Positions 18,021-25,916 of a stretch of DNA of 58,135 bases are shown piece by piece. Under the pieces are notes generated by a model. The model saw nothing but the letters and a program-made list of their open reading frames with translations. It was not told where the DNA came from and ran no database searches. Position numbers and translations under genes: made by a program. Where the stretch lies: assembly GCA_024642205.1 (NCBI GenBank), contig JAHEBQ010000020.1, forward strand, positions 39,051 through 97,185, read 5' to 3'. The stretch is from Planctomycetaceae bacterium. Lineage in GTDB: Bacteria > Planctomycetota > Planctomycetia > Pirellulales > Pirellulaceae. The stretch's first letter is position 1. Every line of letters begins with the position of its first letter.

Positions 18021-18680
18021 TCAGCGGGTCGACTGTTTTTCCAAAACGTCAGTTGCCTTTCCGGCTTCATAAGTACAACACTGGTCGCCATCCTGACGGC
18101 ATTGACACCGATCAATCGGATGGCCGATGACTCTTGCAAACAACTCTTTTTCGAGATTGCAAATGTCATGATTCTCCTGAGCCAACGTAGGATAGGGACA
18201 CCCATCGACTTTGATGACAGGCAATCCACTGGTCGTTTCAAGACTGATGGAAATCTGACGGTTGGCAAATAATTTGACGACCGATTGCATTCGCTCCTGG
18301 ACCGTGCTTCCACTGGTTTCCAATTCGTATTTCTCAGCCAACCGCTCGACAGCACCGGCGATCACCCTTTGTCGTGTCCCGGGATCCGGGATTTTTTGAA
18401 CTTCTTCCCACAACACGACGGCCAAATCGTCCAGGTTATTGGCACTGCTTCGCCGTCCCTTGTCCGTCAACGCATAATGATGACTCGGTCGGCCACGCCC
18501 TTCGACCGCATGCGACCGTTCGACCAGTTCCAATGCCATCAGGCGATTGAGCCGCTGACGAACCGCCGTTGCGGTTACCCCCATTGCGAACGTTAAATCG
18601 CAAACCGTCATCGACGGTGCTTTGCGAAGCAACGCAATCATCGCCCGATCGTTCTGTGAAAGCTGGTGCTTGGTGTTCAT
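18021..18680 (-). CDS. sufR: SufR-like iron-sulfur transcriptional repressor
   Basis: Winged-helix regulator of 219 residues at the head of the suf run. Residues 12-75 form the DNA-binding domain (PSMTVCDLTFAMGVTATAV, then RQRLNRLMALELVERS and a GRGRPSHHYALTDKG wing). The C-terminal half carries Cys161 and Cys174 in a CX12C arrangement, plus Cys192, Cys194, Cys201 and Cys202. Cyanobacterial SufR binds a cluster through a similar C-terminal cysteine set starting with CX12C, so cluster sensing is likely here. It probably represses sufCBD when cluster supply is adequate. The symbol rests on domain architecture plus position. It is divergent from the alanine symporter gene. Confidence 0.85.
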   Translation of the reverse strand: MNTKHQLSQNDRAMIALLRKAPSMTVCDLTFAMGVTATAVRQRLNRLMALELVERSHAVEGRGRPSHHYALTDKGRRSSANNLDDLAVVLWEEVQKIPDPGTRQRVIAGAVERLAEKYELETSGSTVQERMQSVVKLFANRQISISLETTSGLPVIKVDGCPYPTLAQENHDICNLEKELFARVIGHPIDRCQCRQDGDQCCTYEAGKATDVLEKQSTR

Positions 18681-18755
18681 GGAGACAGGAAAGCTGAGAA
18701 TTGAAAAGCAAATCGAATGTCCCGAATGCCTTCTTTTGAAATCTTACCGATTAAA

Positions 18756-18780
18756 GACAATATTCACAACCAGATATGTC
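18756..18780. promoter_or_regulatory. Candidate operator/promoter upstream of sufR
   Basis: GACAATAT and ATATGTC form an imperfect dyad about 80 bp upstream of the sufR start. On the minus strand the same stretch begins with TTGACA, a good -35-like hexamer, although no clear -10 follows at 17 bases. It could be the promoter and autoregulatory site of the suf operon. It is not the CAAC-N6-GTTG box known for cyanobacterial SufR. Confidence 0.25.
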
Positions 18781-18894
18781 AAAAATACAGAAAAACCAGA
18801 AATCATTGACTCCCGTTGGCTTGTCCGATAGAAACGCGTCTTTATTCGGCTTTCTGATAGCGGATATAACCAAAACCAAACTTCGGCTAGACCT

Positions 18895-20553
18895 ATGAAA
18901 TCTCTGAAACCCGTACCTACCGCGATTCTGACGTTGCTGTTATTGGTCGCAACGGGATGGCTACCGCAAATCTCGGCCGTTTCCGCCCAGGCACCCGGTG
19001 ATGCTCCCGAAGCATCTGCCCCTGCAGATACCGCAATCGGGATTGACGAGCAGATAAACACGTGGTTCAAGCCGATTGCCGATTTTTTTGGCGCCGTTGT
19101 TTTCTTTGAAGTCTATCCCGGCGTGCCCTTTGTTTTGCTTCTTCTCGTTTTTAGTGCACTTTTTTTTACGATCTATTTTGGATTCGTGAATATTGTCCGG
19201 TTTCCGACCGCCCTCAAAGTGGTTTCCGGAAAGTACGATTCGATTGACCACCATAGCGCGGATCCCAAGGCGGAAGTCAACGTTGTCGATGGCGACATCG
19301 TCGATACGATTGCCGACGAATCGGACGGCGAGGTGTCTCACTTCCAGGCATTGGCGACGGCCGTTTCTGGAACGGTGGGCAATGGCAATATTGCCGGCGT
19401 TGCGCTGGCAATTGCGCTCGGTGGTCCAGGTGCGACGTTCTGGATGATCATTTGTGGATTACTTGGAATGTCGACGAAATTCGTCGAATGTACGTTGGGG
19501 GTTCAGTACCGTGATATTGGGCCCGACGGAACGGTCCACGGTGGACCAATGTATTACCTGACCAAAGGCTTGAAAGAGCGAGGATTTGGGGTTTTCGGTC
19601 AAGTCTGCGCCGTCGTCTTCGCGATCTTTTGTATTGGAGGTTCTTTTGGAGGAGGCAATGCAGCTCAATCGAATCAGGCCACGATTGTTATCAAAGACCT
19701 TCTGAGCCTTGAGAGCACCGCCGCGGGAACGGTAATTGGCATCATTTTGGCGATCTTTGTCGGCATCGTCATCATTGGTGGCATCAAACGAATTGCTTCG
19801 GTAACGGAGAAAATCGTCCCGTTCATGGCACTGCTTTATGGGATTGCATGTATCTATATCATTCTCAGCAATATTCATCTTCTCGGTGCCGCGATTAGTT
19901 TGATCGTTACCGAGGCATTCACTCCCAGGGCAGGTGTTGGGGGAATGATCGGGGTGCTGCTGGTTGGTTTTAAGCGGGCAGCGTTTTCGAACGAAGCGGG
20001 AGCCGGATCAGCCTCGATCGCCCACTCGGCCGTCCGAACAAAATACTCTGCGTCAGAGGGCTTGGTTGCCCTCTTGGAACCATTCATCGATACTGTTGTG
20101 ATTTGTACGATGACGGCTTTGGTCATCATCATCTTTAACTCTGGCAACGCATTCGCCTATGGAGGAGATGGTTCCGGAGGCGTCTTGATTGATGGCGTCC
20201 GGTACGAGGGTGCGGGAATCACGTCTCAAGCGTTTGCCGCCTATATTCCGTATTCGAATGTCTTCTTGACGGTGGCCGTGGTCCTGTTTGCTGTTTCCAC
20301 CATGATCTCCTGGTCCTACTACGGCCTGCAGTCATGGAAATTCCTGTTTGGACGAGGCCAGGTCGCCGACATGACCTATAAACTCATCTTTTGCCTGTTT
20401 GTGGTGATTGGTGCCGCGGCAAACATGAAGTCCATTTGGGATTTTTCCGACGCCATGATTTTTGCCATGGTATTTCCCAACATGATCGGGTTGTTCTTTC
20501 TGTTCCCCGTGGTGAAAGAACAGCTCAACCGGTACCTGGAGGCCATTCGTTAG
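18895..20553 (+). CDS. Sodium:alanine symporter family protein (AGCS)
   Basis: Inner-membrane Na+-coupled amino-acid carrier of the AGCS family, 552 residues. An N-terminal hydrophobic segment (ILTLLLLVATGWLPQI) could be a signal peptide or extra helix; a Pro/Ala-rich linker follows. The core has about ten helices with family signatures: AVSGTVGNGNIAGVALAIA, PGATFWMIICGLLGMSTKF, TVHGGPMYYLTKGLKERG, GGSFGGGNAAQSNQ, and FKRAAFSNEAGAGSA, which carries the conserved SNEAG motif. An acidic loop (about residues 115-155) separates the first core helices. Likely substrates are alanine or glycine. It is divergent from sufR with a 214-bp shared upstream region; no functional link is obvious. Confidence 0.93.
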   Translation: MKSLKPVPTAILTLLLLVATGWLPQISAVSAQAPGDAPEASAPADTAIGIDEQINTWFKPIADFFGAVVFFEVYPGVPFVLLLLVFSALFFTIYFGFVNIVRFPTALKVVSGKYDSIDHHSADPKAEVNVVDGDIVDTIADESDGEVSHFQALATAVSGTVGNGNIAGVALAIALGGPGATFWMIICGLLGMSTKFVECTLGVQYRDIGPDGTVHGGPMYYLTKGLKERGFGVFGQVCAVVFAIFCIGGSFGGGNAAQSNQATIVIKDLLSLESTAAGTVIGIILAIFVGIVIIGGIKRIASVTEKIVPFMALLYGIACIYIILSNIHLLGAAISLIVTEAFTPRAGVGGMIGVLLVGFKRAAFSNEAGAGSASIAHSAVRTKYSASEGLVALLEPFIDTVVICTMTALVIIIFNSGNAFAYGGDGSGGVLIDGVRYEGAGITSQAFAAYIPYSNVFLTVAVVLFAVSTMISWSYYGLQSWKFLFGRGQVADMTYKLIFCLFVVIGAAANMKSIWDFSDAMIFAMVFPNMIGLFFLFPVVKEQLNRYLEAIR

Positions 20554-20730
20554 GACCGGTTTTATGAAGTCGGCCGTTGATTGGCCGGTTTCGGTCCGGC
20601 GAATCCCGATATTGATCTGGTTTTTTACCGGATTTCGCGGTGCAAACTTTTTTCAAAAATTTCCCAATGTTCGTTCTTGTACCTCGAATAAGTACAAAAG
20701 TTACACGACATTGGCGGAGATTACGGAAAA

Positions 20731-21384
20731 ATGGCATTCCACATACCCTTCAATCAGCGAGCATCGGCACAGCAACGACCCGCCCCGATTTACATTGGTT
20801 TCGAAGTTCCTCGTCCGCCCCGAAAGAAATTCAACTGGTGGGGATTTAACGGAATGTGGATGTCGTTCGCCAGCCTTTTGACAGCCGGCTTCGCTTCCCC
20901 GGTCCCACTTCTGATCAGCTTGGTTGGGCTACGGCGGCCTGGCAAAAAAATGGCTTCCGTCGGAGCATTTGTGTCATCGCTTGGCGTAGCGATGGCGACG
21001 ACGATCGTGGTCTTCGCGGCATCACATGCTGAAATCCAACAAGCGGCTCGACACAATCGAATCGTCAAGAAACAGATCGCCGAGACCGATGCGTTGATGG
21101 CCATTGCCGGGATTGAAATCCAGGAATTTCGTGAAGACGTTGTTGATGAATCGAGATTTGACATCGAAGCGAACATGCTGATCCTGCACCACGTTGATCC
21201 ATGGGGTCAATCACTCCGATTTGACCTGAATGACAAAGATGGACTTGTTCGCAGCGCAGGCCCGGACAAAAAATTTGATACCGGCGACGATGTCACGCTG
21301 GATCTTGGTGAGTCCGGGAATGCCGCGACTTCCGTCGAGTCAGACTCTCCAGTGGAAGACGAATTCGCGACCGGTGAATTCTAG
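20731..21384 (+). CDS. Membrane protein with a GspG-like (pseudopilin) C-terminal loop
   Basis: A 217-residue protein with two membrane segments (MWMSFASLLTAGFASPVPLL and SVGAFVSSLGVAMATTIVVF) and a cytoplasmic Pro/Arg-rich start (EVPRPPRKKFNWWGF). After a charged coiled region (residues 105-150), the tail reads DPWGQSLRFDLN and then SAGPDKKFDTGDDV. This resembles the end of type II secretion pseudopilin GspG, where DPWG and SAGPDGKFGTxDDI-like loops bind calcium. The protein lacks the prepilin N-terminus, so it is not a pilin itself; the module may have been borrowed. The ATG at 20731 has no strong ribosome site. A clear terminator follows at 21418. Confidence 0.7.
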   Translation: MAFHIPFNQRASAQQRPAPIYIGFEVPRPPRKKFNWWGFNGMWMSFASLLTAGFASPVPLLISLVGLRRPGKKMASVGAFVSSLGVAMATTIVVFAASHAEIQQAARHNRIVKKQIAETDALMAIAGIEIQEFREDVVDESRFDIEANMLILHHVDPWGQSLRFDLNDKDGLVRSAGPDKKFDTGDDVTLDLGESGNAATSVESDSPVEDEFATGEF

Positions 21385-21417
21385 GACAAGACAAAATCTC
21401 AACTTCCGAATCGCCGA

Positions 21418-21449
21418 ACCGCTACGAAATCACGTGGCGGTTTTTTTTT
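21418..21449 (+). terminator. Rho-independent terminator
   Basis: ACCGCTACG (21418-21426) pairs with CGTGGCGGT (21433-21441) through one G-T pair, around a 6-base loop, and is followed by nine T residues. It ends the plus-strand gene that stops at 21384. Confidence 0.9.
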
Positions 21450-21739
21450 GTTGCCAATTCGGTCCCGCCATGACATTCGGTACTTCGACGGCTTGGTAAT
21501 GGTGCCTTGCCAATTGGAAATCTCGACGCGATGTTCGAAATCTCTTACTTCAAACGAACGACAGGTATCTTGGTTGGAACCGTCTCCCTCATTACGACCG
21601 GAACCCAAATCTCAACGACCCTCAGAATGCCGTGGTTCCCATGAAGTCGCCATGCCGCCGACGGCGATATCGTTTGAGAAAGTGCAGCCTGCCGCTTTGT
21701 TTTTCGCTGCAAACTTGGCTTCGATTTGGGGACCCCAAC

Positions 21740-22282
21740 ATGCCGTTATCACGTATCCTGGGATTTGGTTTATCTGTGGTGATCGTCGTCACCGTTTTTG
21801 CTTCGACCGGTTCAGCACAAATCAAGCGACCACTGCGCTGGCTGGGACAGGGGTTCAGCGACGGCTACCACCGATGTAACCCTGGTCCCGATTCCGACTA
21901 TTACAATCCCTACAGCGATCATAATACGTATCTGGTTCATCAATATGGCGCGACGAACGCCCCCGCCATGAACAGTTATCGAGCGCCCGGAACTGGTCGA
22001 GGCAGCGTGCCATTCTCCGTCTACGCAATCCCTGCTCCAGCGACCGGTGATCCAACCCTGACAACACTACCGGCCGAAGTCGACGACAATTCTTTTATCC
22101 CAGGCCAGCCTGTTGGGCAGCCCAGGACTGACGAAAACTGGCAAACACCCCCCGGCAACACTGAACCGCCAGCCGATATCAAGAGAGATTCTGCGCTTGC
22201 CCCTCAATTGAAAAACCGCATTCGACAACGATCCGCCAACGCCCTTGTTTCTCCAAACCGGTTCTCGATCGGCAACCGCTGA
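21740..22282 (+). CDS. Secreted Pro/Asn-rich hypothetical protein
   Basis: I do not recognise the family. The ATG at 21740 starts a good signal peptide (MPLSRILGFGLSVVIVVTVF, cleaved after TGSA before QIKRP), so I prefer it to an ATG 36 codons upstream whose extra residues are Arg/Cys-rich and unlikely. The mature part is about 155 residues, low in predicted secondary structure, with many Pro, Asn and Tyr (DSDYYNPYSDHNTYLVHQYG) and no catalytic pattern. The C-terminus is basic (LKNRIRQRSANALV). It might be a cell-wall or surface component; planctomycetes have many such short secreted proteins. It is isolated between two terminators. Confidence 0.65.
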   Translation: MPLSRILGFGLSVVIVVTVFASTGSAQIKRPLRWLGQGFSDGYHRCNPGPDSDYYNPYSDHNTYLVHQYGATNAPAMNSYRAPGTGRGSVPFSVYAIPAPATGDPTLTTLPAEVDDNSFIPGQPVGQPRTDENWQTPPGNTEPPADIKRDSALAPQLKNRIRQRSANALVSPNRFSIGNR

Positions 22283-22383
22283 TCGATCCGCCGAGGCGAA
22301 TCAGGTTAATTCATCACCAGAAAAACATCCTCGCAGCAAAAATCCCCGTAGCAAAACTAAACTGATTGACGTTTCTGACGTCG

Positions 22384-22451
22384 CTCGACTTTCTGAGTCG
22401 AACCCTTACCGTGAATCTCTCTCGAAACGGTCCTCGACTCAGAAATTCGAG
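22384..22451. repeat. Long imperfect inverted repeat (18-bp arms)
   Basis: CTCGACTTTCTGAGTCGA (22384-22401) pairs with TCGACTCAGAAATTCGAG (22434-22451) with one mismatch. The 32-base loop contains ACCGT and ACGGT, which could form an inner stem. It lies directly before a terminator. Confidence 0.85.
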
Positions 22452-22460
22452 TTTCACTTC

Positions 22461-22495
22461 AGGCCGGATAAAGGAATTCCTCCATCCGGCCTTTT
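22461..22495 (+). terminator. Rho-independent terminator
   Basis: AGGCCGGAT (22461-22469) pairs perfectly with ATCCGGCCT (22484-22492), followed by TTTT. It lies 180 bp downstream of the secreted-protein gene ending at 22282 and probably ends that transcript. Confidence 0.75.
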
Positions 22496-22853
22496 CGTGC
22501 GCTTCGGCAGGGAAATCCATGGGCTTGATTTCGACCCCGTGCCGGTACATGCCAAACGGGGGATGCAGGAACCGGAGGTGAGCCATTCATGGCATCGGGG
22601 AACAGGGAATAGAGATGACGACCGACGGACGAGTGTTTTCTCCCAGGCAACTTGCTAGCGAATATCGGGGTGCGGATTAACTCACGACCAAACTGGTGTC
22701 ACCGGCAAGCACGATTCTCCTCACGGGGCAAGCCGTGATTTGTATTGACCCCAGTCAAACGTGAGCCCTATACTTCGGCCCAATGGATTCACCACCTTTC
22801 GCACCCGCGTTGCGACAGGTATCGCTGTCAGCCAGGTTTATGGAGAAACCGCC

Positions 22854-24737
22854 ATGGCCCCGAAAGCCAAATCTTCCTGCGTCGTCCGCGACACACTTCT
22901 TGTCGCTGTTGCCATTTTGCTGATCTGCCTGTCATCCGTCGGTTCCGCGAAAGCGCAATCCGGCGCGACCGACGGTCCTTCGCAACAGGCTGGGGAACCC
23001 CTCAAAAACCAGAAACACATCGAAACACTGGCGGTGGTCAATGGGCAACCGATTACCCGCAATCAAATTGCTGAAGAATGCATGAGGCGATTCGGAGAAG
23101 ACGTGCTGGAAAGCCGAATCAAGAAACTGCTGGTTCTCGATATGTGCAAGAAGAGTGGCATCCTGATCACGGAAAAAGATGTCAACGACGAACTGGTCGC
23201 GAAGGCCAATAAATTCGGAATGTCCGGTGAAAAGTACGTTCAAATGATCTGCAGTCGACGCAACATTACCGTCGACCGCCTCAAGAACGACATTACCTGG
23301 CACGAACTGGCGATTCGCAGACTGGCCGAACAAAATATCCAGGTCACGCCTGAAGAACTGGCGGAGCGCATGGAGTTTGAATTTGGAGTGCGAGTTCAGG
23401 TTCGTCAAATCGTCGTTGATTCCCTGCAGCAAGCCAACCAGATTCACGCTCAGCTTCAGGCGGCACCCGACAGTTTCGAGCGTCTGGCAAAACAATTTTC
23501 ACTTGATCCACAAAGTAAATCGATTGGTGGTCTGCTTCAGCCGATCCGCCGCAACTCCGGGCTTCCCGAGTTCGAGAACCTGGCATTTTCCCTGGAGCCC
23601 CAACAAATCTCAAAAGTCCTGCCAATCGCGGAGAATTTTATCATTCTACGCTGCGAAAGGATTTTTCCGGCATCGCAATTGACACCCGAGCAATCGGCAT
23701 TTCACCATGATCGTTTGATTGAGGAAATCTCGAATGAAAAGCTGGTTGAGTCGGCCCGGGTGTTGTTTGAAAACCAGCAAAAGAGCGCTCAGATCGTCAA
23801 CGTCATGAACGATCCACAACTCAGCCAGCAGATGCCAGGCGTGGCTGCGACCGTCAACGGACTGCAAATTCTCAAACGCGATATCGCCGAAGACTGTATC
23901 ACCCGGTTCGGTTCAGAAATGCTGGAGACCGAAATCAACCGGACCATTTTGATGCAGGCGCTCAAGAAATCGCAAATGAGGGTCGAACAGGGCGATATCA
24001 ATTTGGAAATCACGCGGGCCGCGGAAGCCCTGGGGCATTTGAACCCCGACGGCACCGTCAACGTGAACGATTGGCTGAAACTGCAAACCAACGGTGATCT
24101 CTCGAAGGTTGACTTTTATATCGAAGACGAAGTCTGGCCAACGGTTGCCCTCAAGAAACTCGTGGCGCAAGGCGTATCCGTTACACAGGAAGATATGGAC
24201 AAAGGGTTTGAGGCCAATTTTGGCCCCCGCGTGGAAGTGCTCGTAATTGTCAACAACGATCACCGGACAGCACTCAAGGTCTGGAACCTGGCCAGTGCCA
24301 ACCCGACGGCTGAGTATTTTGGCAAACTCGCAAACCAATACTCGATCGAACCGGCATCCAAGAACAACTTCGGAGCCGTTCCCCCAATTCAAAAACATGG
24401 TGGGCGACCTGAGTTGGAGAAGGAGGCCTTTAGCTTGCAACAGGGCGAAATCTCAAAGGTCGTTCAGGTGGGCGAATACTGGATTACAATGTTCTGCACC
24501 GGACGAACCGCGCCCGTTGTTTCTGACTTCGATGCCGTCAAAGACGAGTTGGAAAAAAACATCCTGGAAAAGAAATTGAATCTGGCCATGGCAGACAGCT
24601 TCCGAGCGCTTCGCAACGAAGCACAGATTGACAACTTCCTTGCGGGCACTTCCCAACCCGGACAGGAAGCGGTTCGATCGGCCCGGCAACTCGAAGGTAT
24701 CGGTCAGGGATCGCAGCCTCAAGCTCCACGTCGTTAA
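22854..24737 (+). CDS. Exported protein with two tandem SurA/parvulin-like modules
   Basis: A 627-residue exported protein built from two copies of one module. The ATG at 22854 follows GGAGAAA and starts a signal peptide (LLVAVAILLICLSSVGSAKA). Module 1 (about residues 55-310) has VVNGQPITRNQIAEECMRRF, a helical SurA_N part, and a parvulin-like part (VQVRQIVVDSLQQAN, LDPQSKSIGGLLQPI). Module 2 (about 325-600) repeats it: TVNGLQILKRDIAEDCITRF, PRVEVLVIVNNDHRTA and EPASKNNFGAVPPIQ. The paired openings and closings (FSLEPQQISKVLPI, FSLQQGEISKVVQV) show an internal duplication. The second domain lacks the GG pair of the SKSIGGL motif, so it may bind rather than isomerise. Likely a periplasmic folding chaperone. 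Confidence 0.85.
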   Translation: MAPKAKSSCVVRDTLLVAVAILLICLSSVGSAKAQSGATDGPSQQAGEPLKNQKHIETLAVVNGQPITRNQIAEECMRRFGEDVLESRIKKLLVLDMCKKSGILITEKDVNDELVAKANKFGMSGEKYVQMICSRRNITVDRLKNDITWHELAIRRLAEQNIQVTPEELAERMEFEFGVRVQVRQIVVDSLQQANQIHAQLQAAPDSFERLAKQFSLDPQSKSIGGLLQPIRRNSGLPEFENLAFSLEPQQISKVLPIAENFIILRCERIFPASQLTPEQSAFHHDRLIEEISNEKLVESARVLFENQQKSAQIVNVMNDPQLSQQMPGVAATVNGLQILKRDIAEDCITRFGSEMLETEINRTILMQALKKSQMRVEQGDINLEITRAAEALGHLNPDGTVNVNDWLKLQTNGDLSKVDFYIEDEVWPTVALKKLVAQGVSVTQEDMDKGFEANFGPRVEVLVIVNNDHRTALKVWNLASANPTAEYFGKLANQYSIEPASKNNFGAVPPIQKHGGRPELEKEAFSLQQGEISKVVQVGEYWITMFCTGRTAPVVSDFDAVKDELEKNILEKKLNLAMADSFRALRNEAQIDNFLAGTSQPGQEAVRSARQLEGIGQGSQPQAPRR

Positions 24738-25142
24738 CAGTCAGCGCTGGCGCGACTTCACGGATAGCGAAACGCGGATTTCGACTGCTACTTGGCGGTG
24801 GACCGGAGCGCCCATTTTCGGAGACCCTGCTGAGAGTCGAGAGCCCCATGGGCCAGAATTTTCAGACGCATGCCGGTGATTGAGGAATCGGACATGCCGA
24901 TCCACTCTTCTGTCGTCGGCGACGGTTCCTGTCGTGCACTGCGTGCGCTTTGCCGAAAAACGATTCCGATCTGAAGACGCGATAATCGCTGCCCTGACCA
25001 GGCTGGATTGTCAAAGGCCCAGTCTTATTCGATTGGTTTATTGTTTTCACTCGTTGCCAGATGGATCTCGATATTCGAGAATCAGGTCACCCCCAATCGA
25101 TCCAATCGAATCGCAAGACCATTATTTGAATCCGGCAACAGG
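24738..25142. other. Intergenic region, 405 bp, nothing recognised
   Basis: No gene, strong hairpin or repeat is visible. It likely contains the promoter of the membrane protein starting at 25143; an AACAGGA stretch directly before that start could serve as a ribosome site. Confidence 0.35.
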
Positions 25143-25787
25143 ATGAATGTCAAAGAACAACCAACTTTGAATCACTTCAAATTCGCTTGGAAAAAGATCG
25201 CCGCCATCGCGATCGTCCTTTTAATCGGTGGCTACCAGTGGTACACACAAAACAACTCCGACGACAAACCGGCGTTGGTTGAAACCGGAACGTCGGGGCC
25301 GAGCGCGGACGAAAGTCGTGGTCTGAAACCTGCGACCAGCAAAGGCGGCAACACTGACCCGAGGAAAACATCAAACGCCACACCCGGGTTTCCGACCGTT
25401 GGCCCCTACCTCGAGCCGGCTGGCGGGAAAAACCTGAAATCTCCAGCGGGGCTCATTTACACCGGCGGACAAAGCGAACATCGCAGCGAACACGTACTTC
25501 ATCACGCGAACGACATCCCTGACCGCGACGGTCCCCATGGCGTTTTTGATGCCGACGGCGACGATGTGTTTCGCTTGGTGGACGAAGCCTACGAACTGAT
25601 CAAGCATCATTCTCCGCAAGTCAAAAAGACGCCGGCCGAGAGCGGCAAAACCGAATATGTCATCGACATGAAGCGAAAAATTGGATTCCTGGGTGGCAAG
25701 ACAGGCATTCAGAAAAACAACCCTCCACTTCACAAGATCAAACTGATCCTCGCTGACAATCGCGTGATCACGGCTTATCCGTATTAG
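25143..25787 (+). CDS. Membrane-anchored hypothetical protein with a conserved C-terminal domain
   Basis: A 214-residue protein. The ATG at 25143 (MNVKEQPTLNHF) puts a single membrane segment at residues about 20-36 (KIAAIAIVLLIGGYQWY), followed by a Gly/Ser/Thr-rich linker. The C-terminal 115 residues form a compact domain: EHRSEHVLHHANDIPDR, GPHGVFDADGDDVFRLVDEAY, EYVIDMKRKIGFLGG and IKLILADNRVITAYPY. The His-rich start, the middle helix, the DMxRxIG strand and the VITAYP ending recall BECR/barnase-type ribonuclease toxin domains, but I cannot confirm this by eye. If correct it would be an RNase-like domain facing the periplasm. No immunity-like partner gene is visible. Function should be treated as unknown. 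Confidence 0.65.
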   Translation: MNVKEQPTLNHFKFAWKKIAAIAIVLLIGGYQWYTQNNSDDKPALVETGTSGPSADESRGLKPATSKGGNTDPRKTSNATPGFPTVGPYLEPAGGKNLKSPAGLIYTGGQSEHRSEHVLHHANDIPDRDGPHGVFDADGDDVFRLVDEAYELIKHHSPQVKKTPAESGKTEYVIDMKRKIGFLGGKTGIQKNNPPLHKIKLILADNRVITAYPY

Positions 25788-25916
25788 GTGACGACTTGAT
25801 ATTCCAACTGGAATTGTCCCGTGAACCTCTTGCTGCATCAACAGAAAATTTGCGATCTGCTCCGTTTGCCAGCGGCTCTCCGGTTTGAACTTCGGTTTCC
25901 GCAAAACCGGTCCGCC

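Larger units (their letters stand above)
22283..22853. other. Intergenic region with hairpins
   Basis: A 570-bp gap upstream of the duplicated parvulin gene. It holds a long inverted repeat (22384-22451), a terminator-like hairpin (22461-22495), and then about 350 bp with no clear signal before the ribosome site GGAGAAA of the next gene. Open frames here look like chance. Confidence 0.45.

Noticed and set aside
20571..20587. Hairpin CGGCC/GGCCG after the symporter gene as terminator
   Set aside because: Stem of five pairs with only three T residues behind it; too weak to claim.
22245..22658. Plus-strand open frame of 137 codons
   Set aside because: It runs through the long inverted repeat and the terminator, overlaps the end of the secreted-protein gene and has no ribosome site or protein-like composition.
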